From Rutpela maculata (Eukaryota > Arthropoda > Insecta > Coleoptera > Cerambycidae): a DNA stretch of 64,000 nt. The stretch's first letter is position 1; each line of letters begins with the position of its first letter. Positions 1 through 10,973 of this stretch are shown here, in pieces. The translations under genes and the position numbers were made by a program. Below the pieces are notes generated by a model, which did no database searches, was not told where the DNA came from, and worked only from the letters and a program-made list of their open reading frames with translations. The DNA lies in assembly GCA_936432065.2 (NCBI GenBank), contig OW386286.2, positions 23,929,179 to 23,993,178 on the forward strand, written 5' to 3'.

Positions 1-2968
1 GGAGAGGCGAAATACTACCTCTCCACAAGAAAGAGCGGGACGGCGCATACAGAAGATGGAAGCCAAGATCCGGTCGGCGAGGCAACACGCATCCCGTATC
101 CAATGTGTGATGGACTATATGGCAGCCAATAGGCCTTTCACGCCTAAAGTGCGGCGAGTAGCTGCCAACTTAAGACGCGTCCATCACACACTTAATGGGG
201 CAGTGCTGCAAACCACCAAACAGCACTGCCTCGACAGGATACGGATGCTAGTGTCTTGTAAGAAGTCACTAGTGAGGCGGGCGAGGGGGCTAGCGGAAAA
301 TCAACTTTTCCGCAAAAAGCCCTCGCGCCTTTTCGAACCGCCTCAGCGTGTTGCTGAAAATCCGCCGACTGCAGATCAGGTGGAAAACTTCTGGAAAACG
401 TTGTACGAACAGAAGCTTCCACTCAACAGAGACTCTCCAGCCCTGGCACACTTTGAAACCTTTAGCCAAAGGTTTCGCCAACCACACGAGGTGTGCCAAC
501 CAATAACCCCAGAAGAGGTTCGAAGAGCTCTTGAGGGCTCTAAGAACTTTGCTGCTCCAGGTCCCGACGGGATAAATAACTTTTGGTGGAAAAAGTTATC
601 GAGTACCCACCACCATTTGGCCAGAATTTTTAATGCCTGGCTAAATGGGGAGCAGCAAATTCCCTCTTGGGTTGTTGAGGGGCGGACAGTGCTGATCCCC
701 AAGAACGGAGATTTGTCTAATCCAAAGAACTACCGCCCGATAACCTGTTTAAAACGCATGTTACAAAGTGTTTACACGCATTTTGTACATGCGGGTGCTC
801 CACGCAGTTGAACCGGTTTACGAACGGATACATGAGCAACGAGGGTCGAAGAGAGGTGTCGCTGGCTGCAAGGAGAACCTGCTGATTGACAGATGTGTCA
901 CGCAGGACTCCGTGCAGTATAAGCGGAACCTCTCCATGGCCTGGATCGACTACCGCAAGGCATTTGACATGACATCTCATGAGCTTATTTTACACTTGCT
1001 CCAATGTCTTGCGGTACCCGGTCCCGTAGTGAGATGTATTGAAGAACTGATGCCGCTCTGGAGGACTCGCTTTACTATAACATCCGGTAACGATAGAGTC
1101 CAGACGGAGCCGGTATCGTTCAGAAGGGGTGTATTTCAGGGAGACTCCCTCAGCCCCCTTCTGTTTTGCATCTCACTACTGCCATTATCCGTTTCGCTCC
1201 GGAAAACCCGTGGATACAACTGCGGTACCCCCGGCGATAGGAGGCATAAGGTCACCCATTTGTTTTATATGGATGACCTTAAACTTTATGCCTCCGGAGA
1301 AAGGGACCTACACCAGTCCCTTAGGGTGGTACAGGAGTACACGCAGGCTGTCGGTATGGAGTTCGGGTTGGACAAATGTGCACTGGTCCATCTCAAGAGA
1401 GGACGATGCGGGGACTACGGAGAGGATGCGCAGCTCGTAGACGGAAGCATCTTACATCATCTAGATGCCGGAGAGTCGTACACTTACTTGGGTGTCGAGC
1501 AACGCTCCACCCAAGAAGTGAGTGTAGTGAAAAACGCTCTCCGCGGCAAGTATCAGCACCGACTCCGACAGATTTGGTCTTCAGAACTGTCGGGGAAGAA
1601 CAAGGTGGCTGCTACCAACATGCTTGTCGTTCCGATCCTTCTCCACTCCTTTGGAGTGGTGAAATGGAACCGAGAGGAGTTGCGTCAACTCGATGTAGGA
1701 ACCCGCAAGAAGATGCATATCAATAGGAGTTTGCATCCTAAATCGTCCGTTCCACGGTTATACCTCCCACGACATCGGGGAGGCCGTTGACTCTTAAGTT
1801 TGGAGAGTCTCCATAACAGGATGGTTCTGGATGGAGCCTGTAAGATTATCAGGAGTTCGGATCCCCTCCTCTGCATGGTCCGAGACCATGAAAATGCAGG
1901 GGTAGGAGCGTTTTTGTTTAAGGCAGCACAGAGAGCAGCCGATGAACTTGGTCTCTCCTTCGACGTCGAGCGGGTAAATCGCGACTCTGTCACCGAGTTG
2001 GAACCTGCTCGGCGAAAAGCCCAAATTAAAGCTGCAGAACACAACATCTTTCTGCAGCTTCATACGGATAAGCCAATGCATGGAGTCTTCTATAAAAATA
2101 TAGAAGATCTTGGCTTATCCGAAAGGCTGACCTTTGCCTTCTTAAGGTCAGCCGGGCTGAAGTCTGAGACCGAGGGATTCATAATGGCTTGCCAGGAAGG
2201 ATGGTGTATTTAACACTCTCGTTTATCGAAGTCGTGTCATGGGTATAGAGGTCCCTGATGTCAGCTGCAGGGCCTGCCGCAGGGCGCCAGAGACTCTAAT
2301 GCACTTGTTGTCGGCCTGTCCGACATATGCAGTCTCGGCCTATATCCAGAGGCACGACGGAGCATTACGAGTGCTTTATTATCACTTAAGGCACTCGTAT
2401 GAAATAGACGAGACACCAGTGCTGCCTTATGCTCCGGGGGATATTGAGTCCGTTGTGGGAAATGAGAAGTGTCTAATTTATTGGAACTACTCTTTTCCCA
2501 CAGTCAGGCAAATACAAGCCAACAAGCCTGACATAGTCCTCCTCGACCACCAACTCAAGACAATGTTTGTCGTGGAGTTCTCGGCTCCCGCGGAGAACAA
2601 CATTGTCTTGAAGGAGGAGGAAAAACGGACAAAATATCGAGATTTGCTCTTCGAACTCCGCAGACTCTATCCAGACCATACTGTTAAGATAGTGGTACTG
2701 ATTATAGGAGCCCTCGGTGGAACGAGACACACACTGCTTTCAGAACTTAAGATCATACCGGCATGCCGAAATTCGGCAGAGGTCTTCAGAGGTCTTAGCC
2801 GGCAGAATGCAGAAGGCCGTCATCCTCGGTTCATTACGTCTGCTCAGGGCACACGATTCGCGGACCCAGTAGTCACTCACCCCACGGGCGTGGGGAGTGG
2901 CTACCGGTACTACCAGCTCCCCTCTGTGAGTGTCGGAGCCACAGAGTTTAAAGGGTGACTGGCTTTTA

Positions 2969-2969
<1 letters not shown>
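1..2969 (+). pseudogene. Dong/R4-like non-LTR retrotransposon, copy 1 (5' end outside window, dead)
   Basis: This is the 3' four-fifths of a LINE whose single ORF encodes reverse transcriptase, a CCHC zinc knuckle and a restriction-like endonuclease. It is collinear with the copy at 3023-6746; base 1 corresponds to about base 3757 there. Readable motifs are the RT box FYMDDLKLYA (about 1264-1293), GVFQGDSLSPLLF (about 1129-1167), CRAC...HLLSAC (about 2268-2310) and KPD followed 14 residues later by E in VVEFS (about 2524-2585). Compared with copy 2 it is broken by an extra base near 750-756, a TGA at 1788-1790 where copy 2 has GGA, a 4-bp insertion near 2200 and a 10-bp duplication near 2785. 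The family nicks target DNA and primes cDNA synthesis at the nick; this copy cannot make an intact protein. Confidence 0.9.
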
Positions 2970-3014
<45 letters not shown>

Positions 3015-3022
3015 ATAAATAA
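2970..3022 (+). repeat. 43-base poly(A) tail plus TAA-like target remnant between the two LINE copies
   Basis: An uninterrupted A run (2970-3012) is followed by TAATAAATAA. The A run is the 3' tail of copy 1. The short TAA stretch resembles the (AAT)n tract after copy 2 and is probably target microsatellite DNA at the 5' junction of copy 2. Confidence 0.8.
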
Positions 3023-3124
3023 GCAGGATGGGCTGACTTCCATCTATCAAACCTTTGGTGACTAGCGCCACCACTTACTCCAGCTGGGGGTGCAAAACCG
3101 AACCGGCAGCCCTAGTGTACCCGG

Positions 3125-3189
3125 GAGGGGAAAGCTCATTCCCCTCTGGTGTCGGTCGTGGGCTTGTTGGGCTAACCACCCACAAGCCC
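3125..3189 (+). promoter_or_regulatory. Two strong hairpins in the LINE 5' leader
   Basis: GAGGGGAA (3125-3132) pairs perfectly with TTCCCCTC (3139-3146) around a 6-base loop. GGGCTTGT (3160-3167) pairs perfectly with ACAAGCCC (3182-3189), with GGG/CCC pairs possible further in. They lie about 100 and 140 bases from the inferred 5' end. In R2-type elements this region can carry a self-cleaving RNA or a protein-binding structure. I could not fit a complete HDV-like ribozyme fold, so the function is open. Confidence 0.5.
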
Positions 3190-3191
3190 TG

Positions 3192-6100
3192 ACTTCTGGT
3201 TCCCGTAAACAGAAGAGAGGGCCCCCACAATCGACCTCGTCCGGATAGGGGTCAAGGGCAAGGTGGTGGGACCCAACCGGATGGAGCGCCCGTTGATGAC
3301 GAACGCTATGGACAAGGACGCTTTGAGTGGACGGATGAGCTAAGGGACGACCTTCTGCAATGCTACGAAAGCAGTGAGCCCGCATGAAGGGGATACATGG
3401 GGCGGATGCATGCTCTGTGGTGTGACAGGCATCCAGAGCATGGCGCCTTCAGGCCACAAAATCTGCGTGACCATATATCCCATCTTCGTAGAAGGGGCTA
3501 CGTGAGGGCTGCTCCTGGACCGGTGAATGAGGTGGCTGAAAGACCGCCGCATTCACCGGTTGAGGAAGTGGTTCTCCTTGTTCCACCAGTACCAGAGGGC
3601 CTCAGTACCAGACGGGGGCTACACCACATAAAAGCCCCCGGGCCACAAGACCTGGCCAGAGTGGATGAAGAACTTCGTGATGCGCTACCAGAACGGGCTG
3701 ACATCTGGCACATTAACTGTGCCGTGTATGCCGCTGTTCAACGCTTTTCTCGGACGGAGAGGCGTAATACTGCCTCCCCACAGGAGAGGGCGGAGCGGCG
3801 CATACAAAAGATGGAAGCCAAGATCCGGTCGGCGAGGCAACACGCATCTTGTAGTGTGATGGACTACATGGCGGTCAATAGGCCGTTTACGCCTAAAGTG
3901 CGTCGAATAGCCGCCAACTTAAGACGCGTCCATCACACACTCAATGAGACAGTGCTGCGAACCACCAAACAGTACTGTCTCGACAGGATACGGATGCTAG
4001 TGGTTTGTAAAAAATCACTAGTGAGGCGGGCGAGGGGGCTGGCGGAAAATAAACTCTTCCACCAAAAGCCCTCGCGCCTTTTCGAACCGCCTCCGCGTGT
4101 TGCAGAGAATCCGCCGACTGTAGATCAGGTGGAAAATTTCTGGAAAACGCTTTACGAGGAGAAGCTTCCACTCAATCGAGACTCTCCGGCCCTTGCACAC
4201 TTTGAAACCTTTTGTCAAAGGTTTCAACAACCACAGGAAGTGTGCCAACCAATAACCCCAGAAGAGGTTCGAAGAGCTCTCGAGGGCTCTAAGAACTTTG
4301 CTGCTCCAGGTCCCGATGGGATAAATAACTTTTGGTGGAAAAAGTTAGCGAGCACCCACCACCATTTGGCCAGAATTTTTAATGCCTGGCTAAATGGGGA
4401 GCAGCAAATTCCTTCTTGGGTGGTTGAAGGGCGGACAGTGCTGATCCCCAAGAACGGAGATTTGTCCAACCCAAAGAACTACCGACCGATAACCTGTTTA
4501 AACACATGTTACAAGGTGTTTACGCGCATCTTGTACATGCGAGTGCTCCGCGCAGTTGAACCGGTTTACGAACGGATATATGAGCAACGAGGGTCGAAGA
4601 GAGGTGTCGCTGGCTGCAAGGAGAATCTGTTGATTGACAGATGTGTCACACAGGACTCCGTGCAGTATAAGCGTAACCTCTCCATGGCCTGGATAAACTA
4701 CCGCAAGGCATTTGATATGACATCGCATGAGCTTATTGTTTATTTGCTCCAATGTCTTGCGGTACCCGGTCCCGTAGTGAGATGCATCGAAGAACTGATG
4801 CCGCTCTGGAGGACTTGCTTTACCATTACATCGGGTAATGATAGAGTCCAGACGGAGTCGGTAACTTTCAGACGGGGAGTATTTCAGGGAGACTCCCTCA
4901 GCCCCCTTCTGTTTTGCATCTCACTACTGCCATTATCCGTTTCGCTCCGGAAAACCCGTGGATACAACTGCGGTACCCCCGGCGATAGGAGGCATAAGGT
5001 CACCCATCTGTTCTACATGGATGACCTTAAACTTTATGCCTCTGGAGAGAGGGACCTACACCAGTCCCTCAGGGTGGTACAGGAGTACACGCAGGCTGTC
5101 GGCATGGAGTTCGGGCTGGACAAATGTGCACTGGTCCATCTCAAGAGAGGACGATGCGGGAACTACGGAGAGGACGCGCAGCTCGTGGACGGAAGCATCT
5201 TACATCATCTAGATGCCGGAGAGTCGTACACTTACTTGGGTGTCGAGCAACGCTCCACCCAAGAAGTGAGTATAGTGAAAAACGCTCTCCGCGGCAAGTA
5301 TCAGCACCGACTCCGACAGATCTGGTCTTCAGAACTGTCGGGGAAGAACAAGGTGTCTGCTACTAACATGCTTGCCGTTCCGGTCCTTCTCTACTCCTTT
5401 GGAGTAGTGAAATGGACTCAAGAAGAGTTGCGTCAACTCGACGTAGGAACCCGCAAAAAGATGCATCTCAATAGGAGTTTGCATCCTAAATCGTCCGTTC
5501 CACGGCTATACCTCCCACGACATCGGGGAGGGCGTGGACTCTTGAGTTTGGAGAGTCTCCATAATAGGATGGTTCTGGATGGAGCCTGTAAGGTCATCAG
5601 GAGTTCGGATCCCCTCCTCTGCATGGTCCGAGACCATGAAAATGCAGGGGTAGGAGCCTTTCTGTTTAAGGCAGCACAGAGAGCAGCCGATGAACTTGGT
5701 CTCTCCTTCGACGTCGAGCGGGCAAATCGCGACTCTGTCACCGAGTTGGAACCTGCTCGGCGAAAAGCCGAAATTAAAGCTGCAGAACACAACAACTTTC
5801 TGCAGCTGCACACGGATAAGCCAATGCATGGAGTTTTCTATAAAAATATAGAAAACCTTGGCTTATCCGAAAGGCTGGCCTTTGCCTTCTTAAGGTCAGC
5901 CGGGCTGAAGTCTGAGACCGAGGGATTCATAATGGCTTGTCAGGATGGTGTATTTAACACCCTCGTCTATCGTAGTCGTGTCATGGGTATGGAGGTCCCT
6001 GATGTCAACTGCAGGGCCTGCCGCAGGGCGCCAGAGACTCTTATGCACTTGCTGTCGGCTTGCCCGACATATGCAGTCTCGGCCTATATCCAAAGGCACG

Positions 6101-6606
6101 ACGGAGCATTACGAGTGCTTTATTACCACTTAAGGCACTCGTATGGGATAGACGAAACACCAGTGCTGCCTTACGCTCCGGGGAATATTGAGTCAGTTGT
6201 GGGAAATGAGAAGTGTCTAATTTATTGGAACTACTCTTTTCCCACCATCAGGCAAATACAAGCCAACAAGCCTGACGTAGTACTCCTCGACCATCAACTC
6301 AAGACAATGTTCGTCGTGGAGTTCTCGGCTCCCGCGGAGAACAACATTGTCTTGAAGGAGGAGGAAAAACGGACAAAATATCGAGATCTGCTCTTCGAAC
6401 TCCGCAGACTGTATCCAGACCATACTGTTAAGATAGTGGTACTGATTATAGGAGCCCTCGGTGGAACGAGACACACACTGCTTTCGGAACTCAAGATCAT
6501 ACCGGCATGCCGAAATTCGGCAGAGATCTTAGCCGGCAGAATGCAGAAGGCCGTCATTCTTGGTTCATTACGTCTGCTCAGGGCACACGATTCCCGGACC
6601 CAGTAG
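3192..6606 (+). pseudogene. RT + restriction-like endonuclease polyprotein of LINE copy 2
   Basis: From ATG 3397 the frame is open for 1069 codons. The same frame is also open upstream from 3192, broken only by a TGA at 3385-3387, probably a mutated CGA. The upstream part contains FEWTDELRDDLLQCYESSEP, which runs naturally into RGYMGRMHALW after the stop, so the true protein starts before 3397. Order of domains from 3397: an N-terminal basic region; RT with FAAPGPDGINNFWWKK near residue 300, GVFQGDSLSPLLF near 494 and the catalytic YMDD near 539; a CCHC knuckle CRACRRAPETLMHLLSAC near 872; the endonuclease core KPD...VVEFS near 958; and a basic KRTKYRD segment after it. The enzyme would nick target DNA and reverse-transcribe its own RNA. 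Apart from the single stop it looks intact. Confidence 0.88.
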
Positions 6607-6713
6607 TCACTTACCCCACGGGCGTGGGGAGTGGCTACCGGTACTACCAGCTCCCCTCTGTGAGGGTCGGAGCCACAGAGAAGGGTGACTGGTTTTTAGC
6701 TCGCTAAAAAAAA

Positions 6714-6747
<34 letters not shown>

Positions 6748-6780
6748 GAAATATAGGCATGCACGAAATAATAATAATCA
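6714..6780. repeat. (AAT)n microsatellite at the LINE 3' junction
   Basis: About eleven AAT units (6714-6746) follow the element's A run, with further AATAATAATAAT at about 6769-6779. This is either a templated tail or the original target microsatellite; TAA flanks on both sides of the element favour a TAA target. Confidence 0.85.
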
Positions 6781-6789
6781 GGAAACAGA

Positions 6790-7030
6790 ATTAAAGAACA
6801 CGGTTTTGTTCTTTATAATTATCGGGAAGTACGGCTAAAGAACACGGCTTTGTTATTTTACTTCCGATCTGGCGGTTTGCCTGCGGTTTTCGGGGTGGCA
6901 AACGCCTGACGGGAGATGTGCTGCCTTTATTAGCCAAAAGCAAATTTGTCAGAGCGGCTTCAGAGAATGTTACGTAACAACAAATTTTTCGGGATTGTCG
7001 GATTTTCGCGTCAAGTTCCTGGACTATGAC
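6790..7030. other. Flanking DNA with a short direct repeat
   Basis: TAAAGAACACGGTTTTGTT near 6793 recurs with one change near 6834, and AAGAAC...GTTCTT forms a small hairpin. I see no coding content. Confidence 0.4.
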
Positions 7031-7036
7031 AAAGTT

Positions 7037-7288
7037 TCATAAATTCCTCAGGATACTGGATTTTATTGTTTATTCATAAAAGACGAAATTGTTAAAATAC
7101 CTTAGCAGGAAAACAGGTTCTAAAATACAGTAAATTGTCAGGTATTATTTTATAACAAATTTTCATAACTTCTTCAGAATACAGTATTTTATTTTTAATT
7201 TATATCAACACGACGTGGTTAAATTAAAGCAGGTAGAAAAACAGATTCTAAACACGGTAAATTATCAAGCATTATTTTATCTTGTTGA
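7037..7288. repeat. Two-copy tandem repeat, period about 126 bp
   Basis: The block starting TCATAAATTCCTCAGG (7037) is repeated from TCATAACTTCTTCAG (7163). Both blocks continue through an AAACAG(G/A)TTCTAAA segment and a TATTATTTTAT segment in the same order. The copies are clearly diverged, so the duplication is old. No coding potential is apparent. Confidence 0.7.
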
Positions 7289-7289
7289 A

Positions 7290-8279
7290 TAGAAAAACAC
7301 GGTACAAGTTAAAATAATCTGGTAAAAAACAGTTTACCGTTACTCTCTCAAAAATTTCTACTATGTTTCTTTTTCTTGGTTCGGTCCTAAGAAAAATTAC
7401 TGGAACATAACTGTTTTGGACAAAATCTCGAGAATTTAGCAGTCTGTCTCTATAACACGCCGACGCTAACAAAAATTATAAGTACCTAGATAATTCGGGA
7501 ATTGACAATCGCATTTTATGCATTTTAATAATTACTTGAAACTAACAGTTGAATACACTTAATCATGTTGGACAATCTTAATCGTCGGATGTACGAGATT
7601 TCTGACAAATTGGTGGCGGAGCTATCCACTTAATAAAATTAGTGCATCTTACCTCAACACGAGCTGATGGGAATGACCAAAGTGCCTTTCCACTAACTTC
7701 GATATTCCCGAAGTGAATACGGCCAGCGACGCTGGTGACAATTTTGTAAATTATATTGATATGTCGCGCTATCTTCTCACGGCGAGATTTAATACAGTTT
7801 ACATGAGATAGTATTCTACAACGCGGTTCTTTATTTTGGGAGTTCCTCAGTTGCACGGATGAGGGTGAGGAAAATCCATGCAATTAATTAAAACAAGTAA
7901 ATTTTACAGGTAAACGGGACACGCAACGAAGCATAGGGTTAATTTACTGCATTTTATTATTAAGAAACAAAAATACTTCGTGACACCATTCTAAAATATC
8001 TAATTTGTATTGACTATTATATGTGATGTGTTCTTTAAATCAATTTTTGTATCAATGATTTCACTGGACTTCCACTTAGAAGTATAAACTATAACTAATA
8101 CTACGCTAATAGAAAATAAAGACAAAAAGAATAACTATCAAATACTTAGACAAAATAAAGATTAAATATAGTGGTTAAAACAGGTAAGCCAAAGTTTAAA
8201 ATAATATTTCCGTATAGGATTTTTATTACTATTGCGAAATAAAATTAGCCTGTTAGTAGTCTTGAACTGAAAAAAGGGA
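7290..8279. other. Unassigned AT-rich DNA
   Basis: No recognisable gene or element. The part 7570-7870 is less AT-rich and open for 101 codons on the minus strand, but the translation matches no family I know and I see no splice or promoter support. Confidence 0.4.
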
Positions 8280-8367
8280 TATTTTGACAACAACAGATTT
8301 CGAGTAAATCCCGTCTTTTCTTGTCAAAATACGGTTTTTTGACAATAAAAACCAAGATTTACTCGAA
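8280..8367. other. Interleaved inverted repeats (pseudoknot topology)
   Basis: TATTTTGACAA (8280-8290) is complementary to TTGTCAAAATA (8321-8331), and TTCGAGTAAATC (8299-8310) to GATTTACTCGAA (8356-8367). The order is A-B-A'-B'. The second pair extends to 16 bases with one mismatch. Both pairs are otherwise perfect. The function is unknown. Confidence 0.6.
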
Positions 8368-9000
8368 GTCTACGTGGTAGAAAATTTTTTTTTATTGAAA
8401 ATTGAAAATTGGGATTCAGCACACAAAAATACTTAAGGTATGATGGGTTTAGTTCTTGGAGCAGATTTTTTTTTTTTTATAGACCTGTGTAAGTGTTAAA
8501 ACGTTTGTAATTACCCAACAGGTATAGTTTCTAAACGTAGTTGAAAAATCATAAAAAATTACTACAAAGGAATTGTTGATAACTGCAGCTGTCATGGGTG
8601 TTGAAAAGTTTTAGAATCATTTTTTTTTTATTTTTGAAATAAATTTAATATTTTTTTGCTACTTTATATTAATTGATAGGTATGGTGTAAATTATTTATT
8701 TGTAACAAATAGTGTTAAATGAACAACTCCATAGATGATTCAATAAACTTAAAATTTTAGAATTTTAGATCGATCGAACATCAAGAAATTGAAATATATA
8801 ACGTTATATATGACCTGACTGATTTAGTTAATACAGTAGGCATCGTTGGGTGACTATTTTTAAATGATTTTCATTAAAGTTCGACATCATAAATACTGAA
8901 ATACGATTTTTTTTTATAATTTCATCGATGTTTAGGTATCATTATGTGTACTATTTTTGTATGTTTCATTATTTAGTTAACTCTATAATATGGAAGTTGA
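8368..9000. other. Unassigned AT-rich DNA
   Basis: Contains several T runs and no coding, RNA or repeat structure that I can support. Confidence 0.4.
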
Positions 9001-9023
9001 GTTGAGGCTCTTTAGAAGTAATT

Positions 9024-9116
9024 TGCCACCGAGGGAGGTTCGAACCGCAATGATGTTGTGTTTGAGTTTGTCATCAAGGTAGGAGGGCATGAGTTAGCGC
9101 TCTCTGACACTTGAGA
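9024..9116 (-). other. tRNA-like pol III promoter segment, possibly a SINE head
   Basis: On the minus strand GGTTCGAACCTCC near 9036-9048 is a good B-box/T-arm match. About 60 bases upstream lies GTCAGAGAGCGC, a weak A-box. The spacing is longer than in a normal tRNA and I cannot fold a cloverleaf. It abuts a Helentron-like end, so it is probably an old repeat fragment. Confidence 0.3.
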
Positions 9117-9162
9117 AAGAACCGCTGCCCAAGGAATGGCTACTTCCACATCCAGATTTTTG
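9117..9162 (-). mobile_element. Terminal fragment of a Helentron-like element
   Basis: Contains CCGCTGCCCAAGGAAT and, a few bases on, ACTTCCACATCCAG, the shared end of the family described at 10974, 23307 and 43451. The rest of the element is missing. Confidence 0.65.
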
Positions 9163-9185
9163 TAAGCGAGCATTATGTAAATATT

Positions 9186-9706
9186 TTTCATATTTACAGA
9201 TGAGGGCGTAAACGATTTGCTAAAAAAATCAGTATGCGAATTCAAAATATCTTTGGAATTATCAAGCTTATTATCACAGTAAAACTTATTCTGAGATATT
9301 TTGATTGGTCCTTTTTTGGTGTTTGTGAAAGTATTACGAATAGAATATTTTTGAGAGGTTTTTAGAGACAACTTATAGAATGGTACTAGGCTATTGGAAA
9401 CTAAAGAAAAGAATTTTTTTTGTTGTGCGCAAACCAAAGAAAAATTTGTTGACTTTTCAATGGTCTAATACCATTATGTAAAGTTGTCTCTAACTACCTA
9501 CCAAAAAAAAATTGAATTAGTTCAAAGATGTAGGAGAAATTGTCGAATTACGAAATCATCAGGGTGTAAAAGATTTGCTAAAAAAATCAGTATACGAATT
9601 CGAACTATCTCTTGATTTATCAAGCTTATTATCACCGTAAAACTTATTCTCAGATATGTTGCTTCGTCTTTTTTTGCACTTTATAAAAATATTATGAATA
9701 GAATAG
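9186..9706. repeat. Pair of about 150-bp direct repeats with a palindrome between
   Basis: The segment 9186-9345 recurs diverged at 9561-9706; shared landmarks are GATTTGCTAAAAAAATCAGT and ATCAAGCTTATTATCAC, followed by GAATAGAAT. Between them AGAGACAACTT...TATTG (about 9363-9396) is matched in inverted orientation at about 9461-9494. The structure suggests a decayed element or a rearranged duplication. Confidence 0.6.
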
Positions 9707-9709
9707 ATC

Positions 9710-10430
9710 CCACACAAGACTGTGGTATTATGGTCATTTAAAACTGGAACATCCTGTATAAGTTATTTAGTTAAGTTTTCTATTTTTGTATGAGATAAGA
9801 TTGATCTTAATTTTTAATTCACAAACAATTTATACATTCCACCAATTTTTGCGTCTATACTAAATTTGTGGTTATACTGTATACCTACGTATTGATTATA
9901 ATTTGTGTGGGCTATATCGAGATGGTGGTGTTCGTTTGGTGTATAGATATAGATATTTGCGACATGTTACCTCATTTATCTCCATACGGTGCAGTTCACA
10001 CACGGAGAACCATTTTATTTTCGCTGACTATATCGTAACGCAACATGAATATCGAAGAAGGGCCGGGACGTGGGACGCCTTTTTAAAAAGTACAATCGTG
10101 TGCCACAATAACTTATGACTTTCCCATATCTCACTTAAAACGATAACTTTTTCATTTCATATGCCAAACGGATCCCATAATCGGAATTTTGTATGTAATT
10201 TTGGCATTTGCAAGGTTAGTTGCTTAAGAAAATGTCATATAATGATATAATGTTGAAATCGGCTGTTGGTAGAGTGTAATTATTTTTCCAGTCATAGATT
10301 TTTCAGGTTATAAGCTTAAACTAGTAATAAATTAATAATAATAAATAAAAATGCCTATCGAATACTTCTTTGAAAATTAGTAGAGTCAATAGAGGCTGAA
10401 AATATTCATTATTTCGGAATAGTTACGGGA
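9710..10430. other. Unassigned; contains a mariner-like terminus near 9748
   Basis: GGAACATCCTGTATA at about 9748-9762 reads on the minus strand as TATACAGGATGTTCC, a typical Tc1/mariner end with its TA. No partner end or transposase is visible. The rest has no assignable content. Confidence 0.35.
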
Positions 10431-10599
10431 AGCTTCGATTTTCCTAAAACCTTTTGATATCACTTTTACATAGCTTAAAATAAAAAGCTATAAACATATA
10501 TTCGTGAGGAAATTGTTTATTAATTATTTTAACCAAAAGAAACTTTTTTTTAACAAAATTATTATAAGTTGAAAAATTATAAAGCAATTTAATTCAAAT

Positions 10600-10760
10600 T
10601 GACATGTAGGGGGGTTTTCGAGGCCGCTGAAACAGATTAAGATGTCAAAAAAAGGTAATTCAAAATGGCTGATCCAATATGATCGACTTCCACCAAGCAA
10701 TAAAATAATTCAAAACACTATTCCATTAAAAGCACAATTTAAATATTCACATAAAAACTT
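10600..10760. repeat. Dispersed repeat with GGGGTTTTCGAGG motif
   Basis: GGGGTTTTCGAGGCCGCTGA near 10611, followed by CAAAATGGC, resembles AGTTTTCGAGGTCGTTAAT near 13922 followed by CCAAAATGGCC. The two blocks share order and approximate spacing and so seem to be copies of one old repeat family. Confidence 0.45.
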
Positions 10761-10973
10761 AAAAATAAGCTGAGAAAACGTGATATTGTACATAGCATTA
10801 CAAGATGATCTGTCAAAAAGTGCCCAAACTACTTTTACAATGCTCTGCGGACATACGCACAGCGCAGCATGCGGGGCAGATGATGCGTACTGCGAAGATG
10901 TTGTTTTACTTTCAATCTCTTTCTATTAGTCAAGTATTATAATTTGACTCATGGCCCTGTACCAAGTGAATAA

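Larger units (their letters stand above)
3023..6746 (+). mobile_element. Dong/R4-like LINE, copy 2, near full length
   Basis: The element runs from the end of a TAA-type stretch to a short A run (6706-6715) merging into an (AAT)n tract (to about 6746). At about 3.7 kb it has a structured 5' leader, one long ORF and a 3' UTR of about 100 bases. A single ORF with a C-terminal restriction-like endonuclease instead of an APE domain places it in the R2/R4/NeSL group. TAA repeats on both sides fit Dong-type elements, which are known to target TAA microsatellites. No duplication can be defined because the flanks are simple repeats. It looks recently active but carries one in-frame stop near the N-terminus. 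Confidence 0.85.

Noticed and set aside
192..702. Minus-strand frames opposite the LINE coding region (also within 3941-6557)
   Set aside because: They are shadows of the RT/endonuclease frame and recur in both copies with breaks.
3023..3190. A complete HDV-like ribozyme
   Set aside because: Two strong hairpins exist, but I could not place P1, P1.1 and the catalytic C in the required order.
7578..7883. A 101-codon gene on the minus strand
   Set aside because: No family, promoter or splice support; the GC-richer composition alone suggests an old repeat.
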